A DNA stretch of 64,000 nt from Desulfuromonas acetoxidans DSM 684 (GCF_000167355.1 NZ_AAEW02000011.1:62001-126000); one strand, 5' to 3'. Counted from the first letter of the stretch, positions 35,553-43,970 are shown. The notes: generated by a model not told the origin, from the letters alone. Numbers and translations are program-made.

Positions 35553-35569
35553 TGCGCCCAACCAGTGCA
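35553..35569. promoter_or_regulatory. Probable NtrC-binding site
   Basis: TGCGCC-CAACC-AGTGCA is a near-perfect dyad of the NtrC type (TGCRCC...RGTGCA) about 90 bp upstream of the -24 element of glnB. Further half-sites occur nearby: TTACAGCGCA is directly repeated at 35491-35500 and 35512-35521. Confidence 0.6.
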
Positions 35570-35615
35570 CATTATTTACTCAACAAAAAACTAACAATGC
35601 TGACATTTTAAGCAA

Positions 35616-36134
35616 TTACAGAATGTGCGCAGCCGAGTAAGCAAGCCACATCTGCCATTCTTCTTCAAAGTTCGGTGTCAAAATTCCACGACCAAGAGCA
35701 CCGTCAATCTCTTGTGGCGTCCAAAAGCGCACTTCATCAATTTCCGTCCGATTAAAACAGATTTTTCCATCATAAACCACAAGATAAGTCATGACATTTT
35801 CAGATTCAAAATCATTACGAATTTTCGATGGATACAGCAACTTCAACGATAGCCCATGAATCCCCAATTCCTCATTCATCTCCCGATAAGCTGCCTGAAG
35901 ATAATTCTCTCCCGGATCAACATGTCCACCAACGCTGGTATCCCATTTTCCCGGCTGGACATCCTTTAGTTCGGAACGCTTTTGCAGCAACAAATCTCCT
36001 GAGGAGTTGAACACAAGAACATGGGAAACACGATGAACAAGGTCGGGATTACCATGACATTCGTTTCGTGGTCTCAGGCCGATCACCTGGTCATCGCTAT
36101 CGACAATCTCAAAAAAATCCACCTGTTCCCCCAT
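35616..36134 (-). CDS. NUDIX hydrolase
   Basis: A 172-residue pyrophosphohydrolase. The Nudix box is complete: GHVDPGENYLQAAYREMNEE followed by LGI, giving the metal-binding REXXEE. The N-terminal part (FEIVDSDDQVIGLRPRNECH, then HRVSHVLVF) resembles the YfcD/isopentenyl-diphosphate-isomerase-like subgroup. Substrate not predictable. ATG at 36134 lacks a clear strong ribosome-binding site. It faces the glnB promoter region and is transcribed toward it. Confidence 0.88.
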   Translation of the reverse strand: MGEQVDFFEIVDSDDQVIGLRPRNECHGNPDLVHRVSHVLVFNSSGDLLLQKRSELKDVQPGKWDTSVGGHVDPGENYLQAAYREMNEELGIHGLSLKLLYPSKIRNDFESENVMTYLVVYDGKICFNRTEIDEVRFWTPQEIDGALGRGILTPNFEEEWQMWLAYSAAHIL

Positions 36135-36370
36135 GGCACGTGATTTATAAATGAGCAGTTAATACTAACAGAACCGAATCATGAATCAATAAGCATCTTG
36201 GCGACGATTCCCCTTGACCATGGTGAAAGATGCACAGTAAAACAAGGGCGGGTCGCCAGAGGCTGATTATTTTTGCAGATAGCCGTCCGGCGATTGAGGT
36301 CGCCCACCCAGGGGCACCCTCTTGGCAAGAAGGTCACTATTTTCAACCGAGTATCGGATATTACAGGATT

Positions 36371-37018
36371 ATGCCCGCTTTCTATCGTTCCACTTGGTTT
36401 CCGTATGTTCTGCCGTTTTTGCTCTACCTGACTTTAATTCAGGCGGAAGAGTTTCTCCCGCAGTGGCACCATCATCTTTACGGTGCCCGAGTGTTCTTGT
36501 GTGCCGGTTTTTTATGGATGTGGCGCAAACACTATGGTCGTGATATTTCGGGCAGGCCCACCACCCGTCAATATCTCTATGCCTTGCTTGCCGGGGCGTT
36601 GGCATTTGCCTTATGGCCGTTATCACTTCACTTAGGGTGGATCACGTTGATCCCGGTGCAGAGCAGCTCCTATTCTTTTGCTGTAAGCATCCTGTTGCTG
36701 ATCATCAAACTGTCAGGTTTTATCGTTGTGTTTCCGATTATGAACGAGTTGTTCTGGCGTTCCTTCATGCTGCGTTATTTCATCTCTGCAGATTTTCGTT
36801 CTGTCGATTTAGGACAGTTTCAATTATTTTCATTGCTCGGTGTCACCGTTCTTTCCGGACTGGCGTTCCAATATGGTATTGTTCTTGGAGGTGTTTCTCT
36901 GATCATGAGCCTCTTGTTGATTTGGCAGAAAAACCTCGTCAGCTGTATCGTCGCCCACGGTTTCACACAGATCCTTGTCGCCGCTTACGTGATGATGAAT
37001 CATGCGGCTCTTTTTTAA
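36371..37018 (+). CDS. CPBP-family (CAAX-protease-like) membrane protein
   Basis: A 215-residue integral membrane protein with about six or seven hydrophobic helices. The motif MNELFWRSFMLRYF corresponds to the EExxxR motif of the CPBP intramembrane protease family, with NE in place of EE; a later helix has HGFTQILVA. Exosortase-associated CPBP proteins show the similar ELFWRxFL form. The frame is open from 36230, but the ATG at 36371 starts exactly before the first helix (YVLPFLLYL), so the upstream part is left out. Ribosome-binding site is weak (AGGA). Next gene starts 13 bp after. Protease activity uncertain. Confidence 0.7.
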   Translation: MPAFYRSTWFPYVLPFLLYLTLIQAEEFLPQWHHHLYGARVFLCAGFLWMWRKHYGRDISGRPTTRQYLYALLAGALAFALWPLSLHLGWITLIPVQSSSYSFAVSILLLIIKLSGFIVVFPIMNELFWRSFMLRYFISADFRSVDLGQFQLFSLLGVTVLSGLAFQYGIVLGGVSLIMSLLLIWQKNLVSCIVAHGFTQILVAAYVMMNHAALF

Positions 37019-37031
37019 TGGTTAGGGATAA

Positions 37032-37862
37032 ATGTCGATCATGAACCACACCGATTACATAGAAGACCAGCTATATGAACTCGAGCTGTCCCTGTTGAGT
37101 CCCGACCCGAATCAGCCTCGCAAACATTTTGACGATAAAGCGCTGCTGGAACTCAAAGAGACCATCTGCCAACATGGCGTCTTGCAACCGGTCCTTTTCA
37201 CCCTATCGCCCGACGGACAGCTCCAGTTAATCTCCGGAGAAAGGCGCTACCGCGCCTCCAAGCTTGCCGGACTGACACACATACCGGCGATTTTCAAAAA
37301 ACAGGCCAGTCTTGAAGTTGCTTTGATCGAAAATATCGTCCGGGAAAACCTTTCTCCGATTGAAGAGGCTGAAGCCATTCAACGCCTGATTGATGATAAG
37401 ATCTGTCGCCAAAAAGACTTGCCGGAAAAGCTTGGCAAAGCCAAATCAACCATCAGCGAAATCCTTTCACTGAACCGCTTGCCCGAAGAGATCAAAAACG
37501 ACTGTCGCAGTAACAACCTAGTGCCGCGGGGAATTCTGGTTGAGGTGGCAAAAAAACGAAAAAAACACACCATGCTGTCTCTGTATGAAAAATACAAAGC
37601 TCGTGGCCTGACTCGCGGCGAAGTGCGCAAAGTCTCCCGGCAACCGCGTAGAACCACCCCTGGCTCATCGTTGCAAAAATCCATTGATCAATTGATGCGC
37701 AAAATCGAACTGACTTATGAGCTCGGGTTTAACGATGACGATGAGAAACAACGCATTGAATCTCAGCTCTTTGAGTTGAAAAAGCAGATCGACGCCCGGG
37801 TCAAACCCCGCAGCAAAAACGACACGCAGGCCCCTCAACAAACTCTTGAATTCAATTTTTAA
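37032..37862 (+). CDS. ParB/Spo0J-family nuclease-fold DNA-binding protein (orphan)
   Basis: A 276-residue protein with the ParB N-terminal domain (SPDPNQPRKHF, then SGERRYRASKLAGL with the arginine-rich CTP-binding patch GERRYRA) and a helix-turn-helix middle (KDLPEKLGKAKSTISEILSLNRLP). ALIENIVRENLSPIEEAEA is the typical linker. No parA lies beside it and no parS-like sequence was seen, so it is probably not the main chromosome-partition ParB; it may be a regulator. An alternative ATG lies three codons on. Confidence 0.85.
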   Translation: MSIMNHTDYIEDQLYELELSLLSPDPNQPRKHFDDKALLELKETICQHGVLQPVLFTLSPDGQLQLISGERRYRASKLAGLTHIPAIFKKQASLEVALIENIVRENLSPIEEAEAIQRLIDDKICRQKDLPEKLGKAKSTISEILSLNRLPEEIKNDCRSNNLVPRGILVEVAKKRKKHTMLSLYEKYKARGLTRGEVRKVSRQPRRTTPGSSLQKSIDQLMRKIELTYELGFNDDDEKQRIESQLFELKKQIDARVKPRSKNDTQAPQQTLEFNF

Positions 37863-37876
37863 CGAGGTTTTTCTTC

Positions 37877-38398
37877 ATGAAGTTTCGCCATTTCTCTCAA
37901 AGTGTTCTTTTTCTTATCCTTGTCATTGCCGTGCTCAGCGGCTGCACCCACCCCGGTGAAGACGAATTCAACAAGGGAATTGAAGCGCAAAGAAACAATG
38001 AATTGGAACTGGCAAAGGAACTGTTCCAGACCGCTTTGAACAAAGACGCCTCGCTGGCGGAAGCTCATATCAATTTAGGGTATGTGTATTTACGGGAGAA
38101 AAATTACGATAAGGCCTGGGAGGAAACAGCTGTCGGCCTGGAAAAGATCAAAAAAAGCCGGGAAACCATCGTTATGGGGCAATCCTGGCAGGATCAGGCC
38201 GCTCTTGCCTATAACAATCTTGCAAAAATCGTTTTTGAAAAAGCGGTTCAAGCAAAGAAGGCCGGCTTAACGGCAGAGCAGAAGCGCCATCAGGAACACA
38301 CCGTATCACTGCTCAACCAGGCCCTTGAACTGGTTCCGGATCTGGAGATGACCCAAAAAAACCTCGCCTATGTGCAACGCTGGATAAAGGAACAATAG
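37877..38398 (+). CDS. TPR-repeat lipoprotein
   Basis: A 173-residue lipoprotein: hydrophobic signal (FLILVIAVLSGC) with lipobox LSGC, Cys at about residue 23. The mature part has at least two tetratricopeptide-like repeats (ELAKELFQTALNKDASLAEAHINLGYVY, AWEETAVGLEKI...). Such proteins act as periplasmic or outer-membrane scaffolds. It follows the ParB-like gene by 14 bp and precedes a small membrane protein by one base, so these genes form an operon. Function unknown. Confidence 0.85.
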   Translation: MKFRHFSQSVLFLILVIAVLSGCTHPGEDEFNKGIEAQRNNELELAKELFQTALNKDASLAEAHINLGYVYLREKNYDKAWEETAVGLEKIKKSRETIVMGQSWQDQAALAYNNLAKIVFEKAVQAKKAGLTAEQKRHQEHTVSLLNQALELVPDLEMTQKNLAYVQRWIKEQ

Positions 38399-38399
38399 A

Positions 38400-38567
38400 A
38401 TGGAGACACCATCAAAAAAATCATGGGTCTTGGCCGTATATGTCTGTGCCTTGCTGGCTATGACCGTAGCGACACTCTGCTGGTTCAACAAAATCACCTT
38501 TGGCGCTCTGTTCATCCTGATCGCGGTGTGGCCGGTTGGTCAATTCTTTCTCAATAAAAAACGCTGA
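38400..38567 (+). CDS. Small 55-residue membrane protein
   Basis: ATG at 38400 begins one base after the lipoprotein stop codon and ends with TGA at 38565-38567. The protein has two hydrophobic helices (WVLAVYVCALLAMTVATLCW and ITFGALFILIAVWPVGQFFL) separated by FNK, and a basic tail LNKKR, so it should span the inner membrane twice with both ends inside. Tight spacing after the lipoprotein and a clean membrane topology support it as real. No family recognised. Confidence 0.7.
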   Translation: METPSKKSWVLAVYVCALLAMTVATLCWFNKITFGALFILIAVWPVGQFFLNKKR

Positions 38568-38882
38568 TCACGCGTTCTCATCACGACACAGCGTTTTTTT
38601 CTCCAGACTGCTGACCCAGCGCACAGACAGCAGAATGCTGCCCAAAAAGGCCCCACCAAAGATCAGCCCCCCCTTTTGAAACAGGTTTGTCACCCCCAGA
38701 GTGATGACAAACCCTAAGCAACTCAGGGCAACACACACAATAGCACATCGCATGGTCAATGATTTTGAAGCGGCAGGAAGGTTAGACTGCTGCGTCGCAT
38801 CAACCGGCGCATCACAAGTCAGGCAGGTTGTCGCTCGACGCGGCAAAGGATTTCCACATTGAGTACAGTGAAGACGGGCCAT
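38568..38882 (-). CDS. Zinc-ribbon membrane protein
   Basis: A 104-residue protein: N-terminal zinc ribbon with CTQCGNPLPRRATTCLTCD (two CxxC pairs), a short linker, then two hydrophobic helices (AIVCVALSCLGFVITLGV, LIFGGAFLGSILLSV). The ATG at 38882 places the ribbon at the extreme N-terminus as usual; a longer reading would add an odd leader. Convergent with the 55-residue gene, touching it end to end. Such ribbons often mark small scaffold or regulatory membrane proteins; no function is assigned. Confidence 0.75.
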   Translation of the reverse strand: MARLHCTQCGNPLPRRATTCLTCDAPVDATQQSNLPAASKSLTMRCAIVCVALSCLGFVITLGVTNLFQKGGLIFGGAFLGSILLSVRWVSSLEKKTLCRDENA

Positions 38883-38951
38883 CGCATCCTCGCACAATTC
38901 GGAAGGAAAAAACAAAACGGGAGCCGATTGATATCGGCTCCCGCAAATATT

Positions 38952-39027
38952 TGGTGGGCGAAACAGGGCTCGAACCTGTGACCCTCGGTGTGTAAGACCG
39001 ATGCTCTCCCAGCTGAGCTATTCGCCC
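38952..39027 (-). tRNA. tRNA-Val (UAC)
   Basis: 76 bases with encoded CCA. On the minus strand it starts GGGCGAATAGCTCAGC, has the loop CTTACAC with anticodon TAC, the T-arm AGGTTCGAGCCCT, and acceptor pairing GGGCGAA/TTCGCCC. All arms fold normally. Confidence 0.97.
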
Positions 39028-39073
39028 AAACGTGTCGGTGTTTTTATCAACTTCCCGACAGGCTGTCAACAGT

Positions 39074-39907
39074 TTAATGCGTCATTGGTGTTTTTGTTTT
39101 TTCTGGGTCGTTTTCCACATCGTTTAAAATCGCCACGGTTTTATCCTGTGATAGCCACTTGACTTTACCGGTACCGACATTATAGATCGCTCCAACCACC
39201 ATTGCCTGACCGCTTTTTACCAAATCACGGGTGGATGGGCTACGCATGAACAACTCACGAATCCCCTGCCACACATTTTCCTCAATGGCAAAACGGATGA
39301 TATCCCGTGTTGGCGCACCGGGATAGTCATCGAGACTTTTTTGCACCGCGGGTTCAATATTATCCACCAGTGGCGGAATATTACACTCAAGCGAGTGGCC
39401 ATGCCCTGTCATTGCTGCCGTAACAGCCGTTACCGCACCACATTGAGTGTGGCCGAGAACCACCAGAACCGGGGTGTTAACATGCGACAAACCATATTCG
39501 ATTGACCCGGCTTCATCAACATCAACCACATTGCCTGCAACACGAATGACAAAAATATCCATAATGCCGGCATCAAAAATCAACTCCACCGGCACCCGCG
39601 AATCTGAGCAGGTGATCACCGTGGCATAAGCATGGTCCCCCTGATCTTCACGACCGGCTTGAATAATACGGGCAGAATCCATATGCGGATGCATTGATTC
39701 TCCGGTTACAAACCGCTTGTTGCCCTGTTGAAGCATTTTTATGGCCTCATCAGGTGACGGTTTGCCCTTAGCAGCTGTTTGGTGTGCCATGCTATGACCA
39801 TGAGACGATTCGTCATGATGACTTGTTGCCCAACTCGGCGACACACACACAGCAACCAGCAACAGCGGTAACACCACGTAACGACGTACATCTACCCCAA
39901 AATCCAT
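39074..39907 (-). CDS. Beta-carbonic anhydrase with signal peptide
   Basis: A 277-residue zinc enzyme hydrating CO2. Zinc ligands are in CSDSR (Cys and catalytic Asp-Arg dyad) and GHTQCGA (His, Cys). The first ~27 residues form a signal peptide (VVLPLLLVAVCVSPSWA), so it should be periplasmic, followed by a His-rich linker (SHHDESSHGHSMAH). The ATG at 39907 has AAGGAGGGAAC upstream. Most beta-class enzymes are cytoplasmic; the exported form may interconvert bicarbonate and CO2 at the cell surface. Monocistronic. Confidence 0.92.
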   Translation of the reverse strand: MDFGVDVRRYVVLPLLLVAVCVSPSWATSHHDESSHGHSMAHQTAAKGKPSPDEAIKMLQQGNKRFVTGESMHPHMDSARIIQAGREDQGDHAYATVITCSDSRVPVELIFDAGIMDIFVIRVAGNVVDVDEAGSIEYGLSHVNTPVLVVLGHTQCGAVTAVTAAMTGHGHSLECNIPPLVDNIEPAVQKSLDDYPGAPTRDIIRFAIEENVWQGIRELFMRSPSTRDLVKSGQAMVVGAIYNVGTGKVKWLSQDKTVAILNDVENDPEKTKTPMTH

Positions 39908-40000
39908 GTTCCCTCCTTGTTTCATAAACATCATTTAAATCATCCCGCAACAAAACGACCTCTCGTTCTAATGCCCCACCGATCGACTCATCCTCTTTGG

Positions 40001-40041
40001 TTTTCTGGTTTGTGCGCCACAGTGCCGCATAAACCAGAAAA
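40001..40041. repeat. Long hairpin upstream of the carbonic anhydrase gene
   Basis: TTTTCTGGTTT (40001-40011) and AAACCAGAAAA (40031-40041) form a perfect 11-bp stem, extended inside by TGCG/CGCA. There is no T-run. It lies about 95 bp upstream of the carbonic anhydrase start. Confidence 0.5.
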
Positions 40042-40345
40042 AAAGATCACAAAACGACCGGATAAAAGCCTTCTAGAGGGCACGATGAGCCACACAGCCG
40101 GGCACTGTGCAAAGTGAGTTTTCTCCCCCACCAGAAGTCATCAATCACTGCAAAACGGGCCATAGCCCCCAGATAAAACCTTGTGCAACATCGCCTCTGT
40201 CGATGAGCAATATTAGTGCCTACAGCAATAACTCCAGCAAGGGCATGAGAATATTCACACGAGTTTAAGGTTTTCTATGGCAGGAAAAGTTATTAGGATA
40301 TAAAAGGAAAATAGAAAAGAAGCAGGTTCCTTACCGGCGTTGCTC

Positions 40346-40354
40346 TGGTATAAT
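40346..40354 (+). promoter_or_regulatory. Extended -10 promoter of the prenyl-synthase-like gene
   Basis: TGGTATAAT is a TG-N-TATAAT extended -10 element with a perfect hexamer; no good -35 is seen 17 bp upstream, as is usual for this class. Start near 40361, about 56 bases before the ATG at 40417. Confidence 0.55.
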
Positions 40355-40416
40355 TTTGAAAAAACTTTTATTTCAAACGACTCAATTATTATCGTGACAG
40401 GAATAAATTTAACATT

Positions 40417-41475
40417 ATGAATCGTTTTGCAATTTTGCGTCATCTCTATCCGGCGCTACGTGACCATCAGCGTGTGGAACACTCCTTAAATCAGTTGCTG
40501 CGAAGCACACTGGACTCTGTTTATCTGAACACGACACCGGCTAAACCCAAGTTGATGCGCTTCTATCAGCGCAACTTCTTCTCTATCCTTTTTCTGTCCA
40601 TCTACAAAGCGCTGAAAATACCCTCCGCCCATCGCCAGCTTTACGGTGTGATCAACCAATCTATCCGCGGCATTGTGACGGGCTGCGATAATATCCTCGA
40701 CGACGAATACAAGTCCATGTTGCCATTGGCCTTCCCTTCCAAGGCGCAACGATTCAGCAGCGTGATGCATATCCTTCTGTTTGATCGCTTTCTTGAACAG
40801 GTTCTTGATAAGGCTGTCAATGACGCTCTTCTAAACAGAGCGGATAAAGACGCCATTCACAAACAGATTTTTTCTGCTCTGGTTGCCATTGGCGCCGAGG
40901 AAGCCAGTGAGGAGGGGGGCGTTAAAACCATTCTGCGCCCGGATCAGATTTTAACAACGGTTCACGCTCTGAAAGGCGGAGAACTTTTACGCTTGGCATT
41001 TATCACCCCTTGTTACATTGAAAACAGCCCGGCGGTTCGACAGGCCGATCAGGCCATTTATAAAATCGGCCTGGCACTGCAGGTGATTGATGACATGACC
41101 GACCTTGTTGAAGACCTGAGCGTCGGCCACCACAATTATCTGGTGTCATCCATTTATCACGAGGGCAATCGTCAGGAGCAGGACGCCTTACAAGCCTGCC
41201 TTGCCGCGCCGGATGAGATCTCAACACCCATTGAAGTGCTGTTCCCGACCTCAACCCGTCTGGTCATGCAACGCGCCATTGGCGAAGCGCTCAATGGTTT
41301 TACCGAGCTATACGACGCCGGTTTCTGGCTCAATCGTCGCGATGCATTCGGTGTCATCAAAGATCTGTTCCATTTACGCGGTTTAAGCCGTCTTGACCCG
41401 TTATGGCCCACCTACCAGGACCACCATCCAGGATTGAGCGATACAATTCACGGCTCAGAGGAAAACGCACCATGA
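40417..41475 (+). CDS. Polyprenyl-synthetase-like protein
   Basis: A 352-residue all-helical protein of the class I prenyl-diphosphate synthase fold. Two acidic motifs that bind Mg-diphosphate are recognisable: DNILDDE at 91-97 and IDDMTDL at 224-230 in LQVIDDMTDLVEDL. The rest diverges from canonical GGPP or octaprenyl synthases (first motif DNILD is altered), so chain elongation is not assured; it could be a terpene-synthase-like or squalene-synthase-like relative. It overlaps the following permease gene by ATGA, so the two proteins are made together. Substrate is unknown. Confidence 0.65.
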   Translation: MNRFAILRHLYPALRDHQRVEHSLNQLLRSTLDSVYLNTTPAKPKLMRFYQRNFFSILFLSIYKALKIPSAHRQLYGVINQSIRGIVTGCDNILDDEYKSMLPLAFPSKAQRFSSVMHILLFDRFLEQVLDKAVNDALLNRADKDAIHKQIFSALVAIGAEEASEEGGVKTILRPDQILTTVHALKGGELLRLAFITPCYIENSPAVRQADQAIYKIGLALQVIDDMTDLVEDLSVGHHNYLVSSIYHEGNRQEQDALQACLAAPDEISTPIEVLFPTSTRLVMQRAIGEALNGFTELYDAGFWLNRRDAFGVIKDLFHLRGLSRLDPLWPTYQDHHPGLSDTIHGSEENAP

Positions 41476-42677
41476 TCGATGCTGTGATCGGCTTAAGAAA
41501 TCTTGGACGCAACCGCCGTCGGACCCTGCTTACCGGCAGTCTCGTTGCTTTTGGTGTGGTCTGTCTGATTGTCTTCCAATCATTAAAGGTGGGCATGCAC
41601 GAACAGATGATTGTTTCTACGACCTCTCTCGACAACGGCATCCTGCAAATTCATGACCCGGACTACCGCCCTAACCGATCATTACTGCAACCAATTAACG
41701 ATTCTGCCACCCTGATTGAGCGCCTTGACCAGCATCAAATTCGCTACGCTGAACGGCTTAAGACAGCTGCCCTGCTCCTGGCCGGGCCACAGAGCAGCAT
41801 GATCTCACTCAGCGGCATCAGTCCTGAACATGAAGCCCAAGTCACCCAGATTTCTAACCAGATGCGTGAAGGGACCTATCTTGGTCGCAGCAATACCATT
41901 GTTCTTTCACAGGCGTTATGCCAAGCACTGTCGCTGTCTTTAAACGATCAGGTGACCGTCATGGCCCAGGACAGCGCCGGCCAGCCCGCTCTGGCAAAAC
42001 TGACTGTTGTTGGCATATTCTCAACCGGCCTGCCGAGTTTCGACACCACACATGGCTATGTGGAGTTGGCAACCCTGCAACAACTGATCAAAGCGCCTCA
42101 GGTGATCAGTGAGATCAGCATCCACACACAACTCGACAATCAGAACGACATGGAAACACGCCTGCTGCCGTTACTGAACAAAGATCAGCGCATAACACGC
42201 TGGCAGGAGGCGCTGCCCGACTTGGTGCAATTGATCGAACTCAACGACACGACGATGTCGATCTTGATCGTCATCGTGTTTATTCTGGTGGGCATGGGCA
42301 TTCTCAATACCATGACCATGATCACCTATGAACGGTTTAAGGAGTTTGGCCTGCTGGCAGCTTTAGGATACCCACCGGCGGGCGTGATACGTATGGTATT
42401 AGCGGAAGCTCTTTTCCTTGGAACAGGTGCAGCGTTTCTCGGTGGGTTGATTGGCGCACTGATCTGCTTATGGTTGGGCCAGCAAGGCTTGGATCTGAGT
42501 CAGTTTACCAGCAACAATCAATATTTCACCAGCGCCCATATCTTGTACCCGCAACTGCGCTGGTCCGACATGGTGGCAGCATTTGTGCTGGCAGCAGTCA
42601 CCTGCATACTCTCCGGTCTGTTTCCGGCCTGGAAGGCCTCGCGACTCAATCCGGTGGAAGCATTGCGCCATATTTAA
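41472..42677 (+). CDS. FtsX/MacB-type ABC transporter permease (no ATPase beside it)
   Basis: A 401-residue permease. Topology: TM1 at about 14-35 after a basic start (GLRNLGRNRRRTLLTGSLVAFGV), a large periplasmic MacB-like domain, then three helices at the C-terminus including the FtsX core (ILIVIVFILVGMGILNTMTMITYERFKEFGLLAALGYPP). The final LFPAWKASRLNPVEALRHI is the family signature. Start ATG 41472 overlaps the previous stop codon. No ABC ATPase or LolC/E partner is adjacent, so it must pair with one encoded elsewhere or be a lone component. Coupling to a prenyl-synthase-like gene suggests a role in lipid or lipoprotein export. Confidence 0.88.
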   Translation: MIDAVIGLRNLGRNRRRTLLTGSLVAFGVVCLIVFQSLKVGMHEQMIVSTTSLDNGILQIHDPDYRPNRSLLQPINDSATLIERLDQHQIRYAERLKTAALLLAGPQSSMISLSGISPEHEAQVTQISNQMREGTYLGRSNTIVLSQALCQALSLSLNDQVTVMAQDSAGQPALAKLTVVGIFSTGLPSFDTTHGYVELATLQQLIKAPQVISEISIHTQLDNQNDMETRLLPLLNKDQRITRWQEALPDLVQLIELNDTTMSILIVIVFILVGMGILNTMTMITYERFKEFGLLAALGYPPAGVIRMVLAEALFLGTGAAFLGGLIGALICLWLGQQGLDLSQFTSNNQYFTSAHILYPQLRWSDMVAAFVLAAVTCILSGLFPAWKASRLNPVEALRHI

Positions 42678-42719
42678 CCGGGTATGAGATGTAGTCCACA
42701 CACCACCCCTATACAAAAA

Positions 42720-43211
42720 TCAATAGTTATGGCAGCACAGGCACAATTGTGAATCGTCCAGCGGCACTCGCAACATCCAGCTCCTATCACTGTGCGGATC
42801 ATGACAGGTTGAACACATAATCCGTCCGGAATCCCCCTCCTGCCAATGATACAGCTTGATCCCCTGGGGCTCGGCATGAAACTTTTCGGAAAGAAAACCC
42901 GGATCATAAGGCATACCCACCGGATGATTGACGGATTGCTGATCGGCATTCACATGGCAACGCATGCAAATGCCCTGATCGTTGACAATCGGCAGTACCG
43001 CATCAACAAACTGCTCGGGGATAAATTCGCCTGAGATATCGAAATCAAAAACCAACTCTTGGGTTAATTTATGACATAACTGACAGACAGGAGCGACTTC
43101 GTTTTGATGTGTTTTACGAAATACCCGCGAGATCTGATGCGGATTTTCCGTGGCAAAAGCAACAGATACACTGGACACAATCACAATGAAAACAATTAAG
43201 GATCTCACCAT
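42720..43211 (-). CDS. Periplasmic tetraheme cytochrome c
   Basis: A 163-residue exported protein with a signal peptide (LIVFIVIVSSVSVAFA). Four CXXCH heme-binding motifs are present: CQLCH, CMRCH, CSTCH and CLCCH, with extra His residues (HPVGMPYD, HDPHSD) for axial ligation, and the repeat resembles doubled-CXXCH domains. Such cytochromes carry electrons between inner-membrane oxidases and outer-membrane conduits in metal- and sulfur-reducing bacteria. Transcribed convergently with the permease gene; no cytochrome partner is adjacent. Confidence 0.88.
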   Translation of the reverse strand: MVRSLIVFIVIVSSVSVAFATENPHQISRVFRKTHQNEVAPVCQLCHKLTQELVFDFDISGEFIPEQFVDAVLPIVNDQGICMRCHVNADQQSVNHPVGMPYDPGFLSEKFHAEPQGIKLYHWQEGDSGRIMCSTCHDPHSDRSWMLRVPLDDSQLCLCCHNY

Positions 43212-43288
43212 GTCCCTCTCCCGAAATATATTGCATCAAACAAAACACTCATGAAAGGGTAACAAGCGAAATCGTTTTTTCAATATAT

Positions 43289-43320
43289 AAAAAAAGGCTG
43301 ACCTAATGGCCAGCCTTTTA
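43289..43320 (-). terminator. Terminator of the thiol peroxidase gene
   Basis: AAAAGGCTG/CAGCCTTTT stem with inner pairs; read on the minus strand a TTTTTTTATATA tract follows. It lies 20 bp after the tpx stop codon. Confidence 0.85.
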
Positions 43321-43339
43321 AAGAGTTTTTCAGAGTTGT

Positions 43340-43858
43340 TTATAGCAATGCTTTTACAGCGTTAAGAGCCGCCTGGTAATCGGGCTCAGCCGTCACTTCA
43401 GAAACAATTTCGCGGTAAGCAACCTTACCCTGGGCATCGACAACATAAACAGCGCGAGCCAACAGTTTCAGTTCATCAATCAGCAAGCCGTAAGCGAGAC
43501 CAAAAGAACGGTCTTGATAGTCTGATAATGTTTTTACACGCTCAATTCCGGCATTACCGCACCAGCGTCCCTGAGCAAACGGCAGATCCACGCTGATCGT
43601 ATAAACGGCAACACTGTCCGGAAGATCGGCTGCATCCTGGTTAAATTTGCGGGTCATGGTGTCGCAAACCCCCGTATCAATCGACGGCACAACCGCAATT
43701 AGCTGAACTTTACCTTTAGCGGAGTCCAGGGTTACCGGTTGCAACCCGTTATCCACCACTTTAAAATCAGGTGCGTTGTCCCCAACAGTGATATCCGGAC
43801 CAACCAACGTTACAGGATTGCCTTTAAATGTAATTACACCAGTTCTTTTTTCTGCCAT
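43340..43858 (-). CDS. tpx: Thiol peroxidase
   Basis: A 172-residue 2-Cys peroxiredoxin that reduces hydroperoxides with thioredoxin. The peroxidatic Cys is in VPSIDTGVCDTMTRKFN and the resolving Cys in GRWCGNAGIERV, both in the Tpx-specific places. The ATG at 43858 has AGGAG 7 bases upstream; an ATG one codon earlier is equally in frame but too close. Cytoplasmic or periplasmic location is not marked by a signal peptide. Single gene with its own terminator. Confidence 0.93.
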   Translation of the reverse strand: MAEKRTGVITFKGNPVTLVGPDITVGDNAPDFKVVDNGLQPVTLDSAKGKVQLIAVVPSIDTGVCDTMTRKFNQDAADLPDSVAVYTISVDLPFAQGRWCGNAGIERVKTLSDYQDRSFGLAYGLLIDELKLLARAVYVVDAQGKVAYREIVSEVTAEPDYQAALNAVKALL

Positions 43859-43970
43859 CATAGATCTCCTTTTGTTTAATGAGCCTGCTGCCAGCCTAAC
43901 AAAACAGGTCATCCTGTCAAGACGACATTAGCTCGAAAAAAAATACACAACACTTTCCATCCCATGAAAA

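Larger units (their letters stand above)
39908..40416. other. Intergenic region between carbonic anhydrase and prenyl-synthase-like genes
   Basis: 509 bp between divergent genes. It holds the hairpin at 40001-40041 and, at the right, an extended -10 promoter (TGGTATAAT, 40346-40354) for the plus-strand gene. The middle (about 40080-40320) shows no open frame with a ribosome-binding site and no riboswitch class that I recognise. Confidence 0.5.

Noticed and set aside
36230-36370. Upstream extension of the CPBP-like gene, or a riboswitch in its leader
   Set aside because: The extension is not hydrophobic and not like the family, and no known riboswitch core (checked by eye for c-di-GMP type) is seen.
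40255-40443. Minus-strand open frame of 62 codons
   Set aside because: It overlaps the promoter and start of the prenyl-synthase-like gene and has no ribosome-binding site or family pattern.
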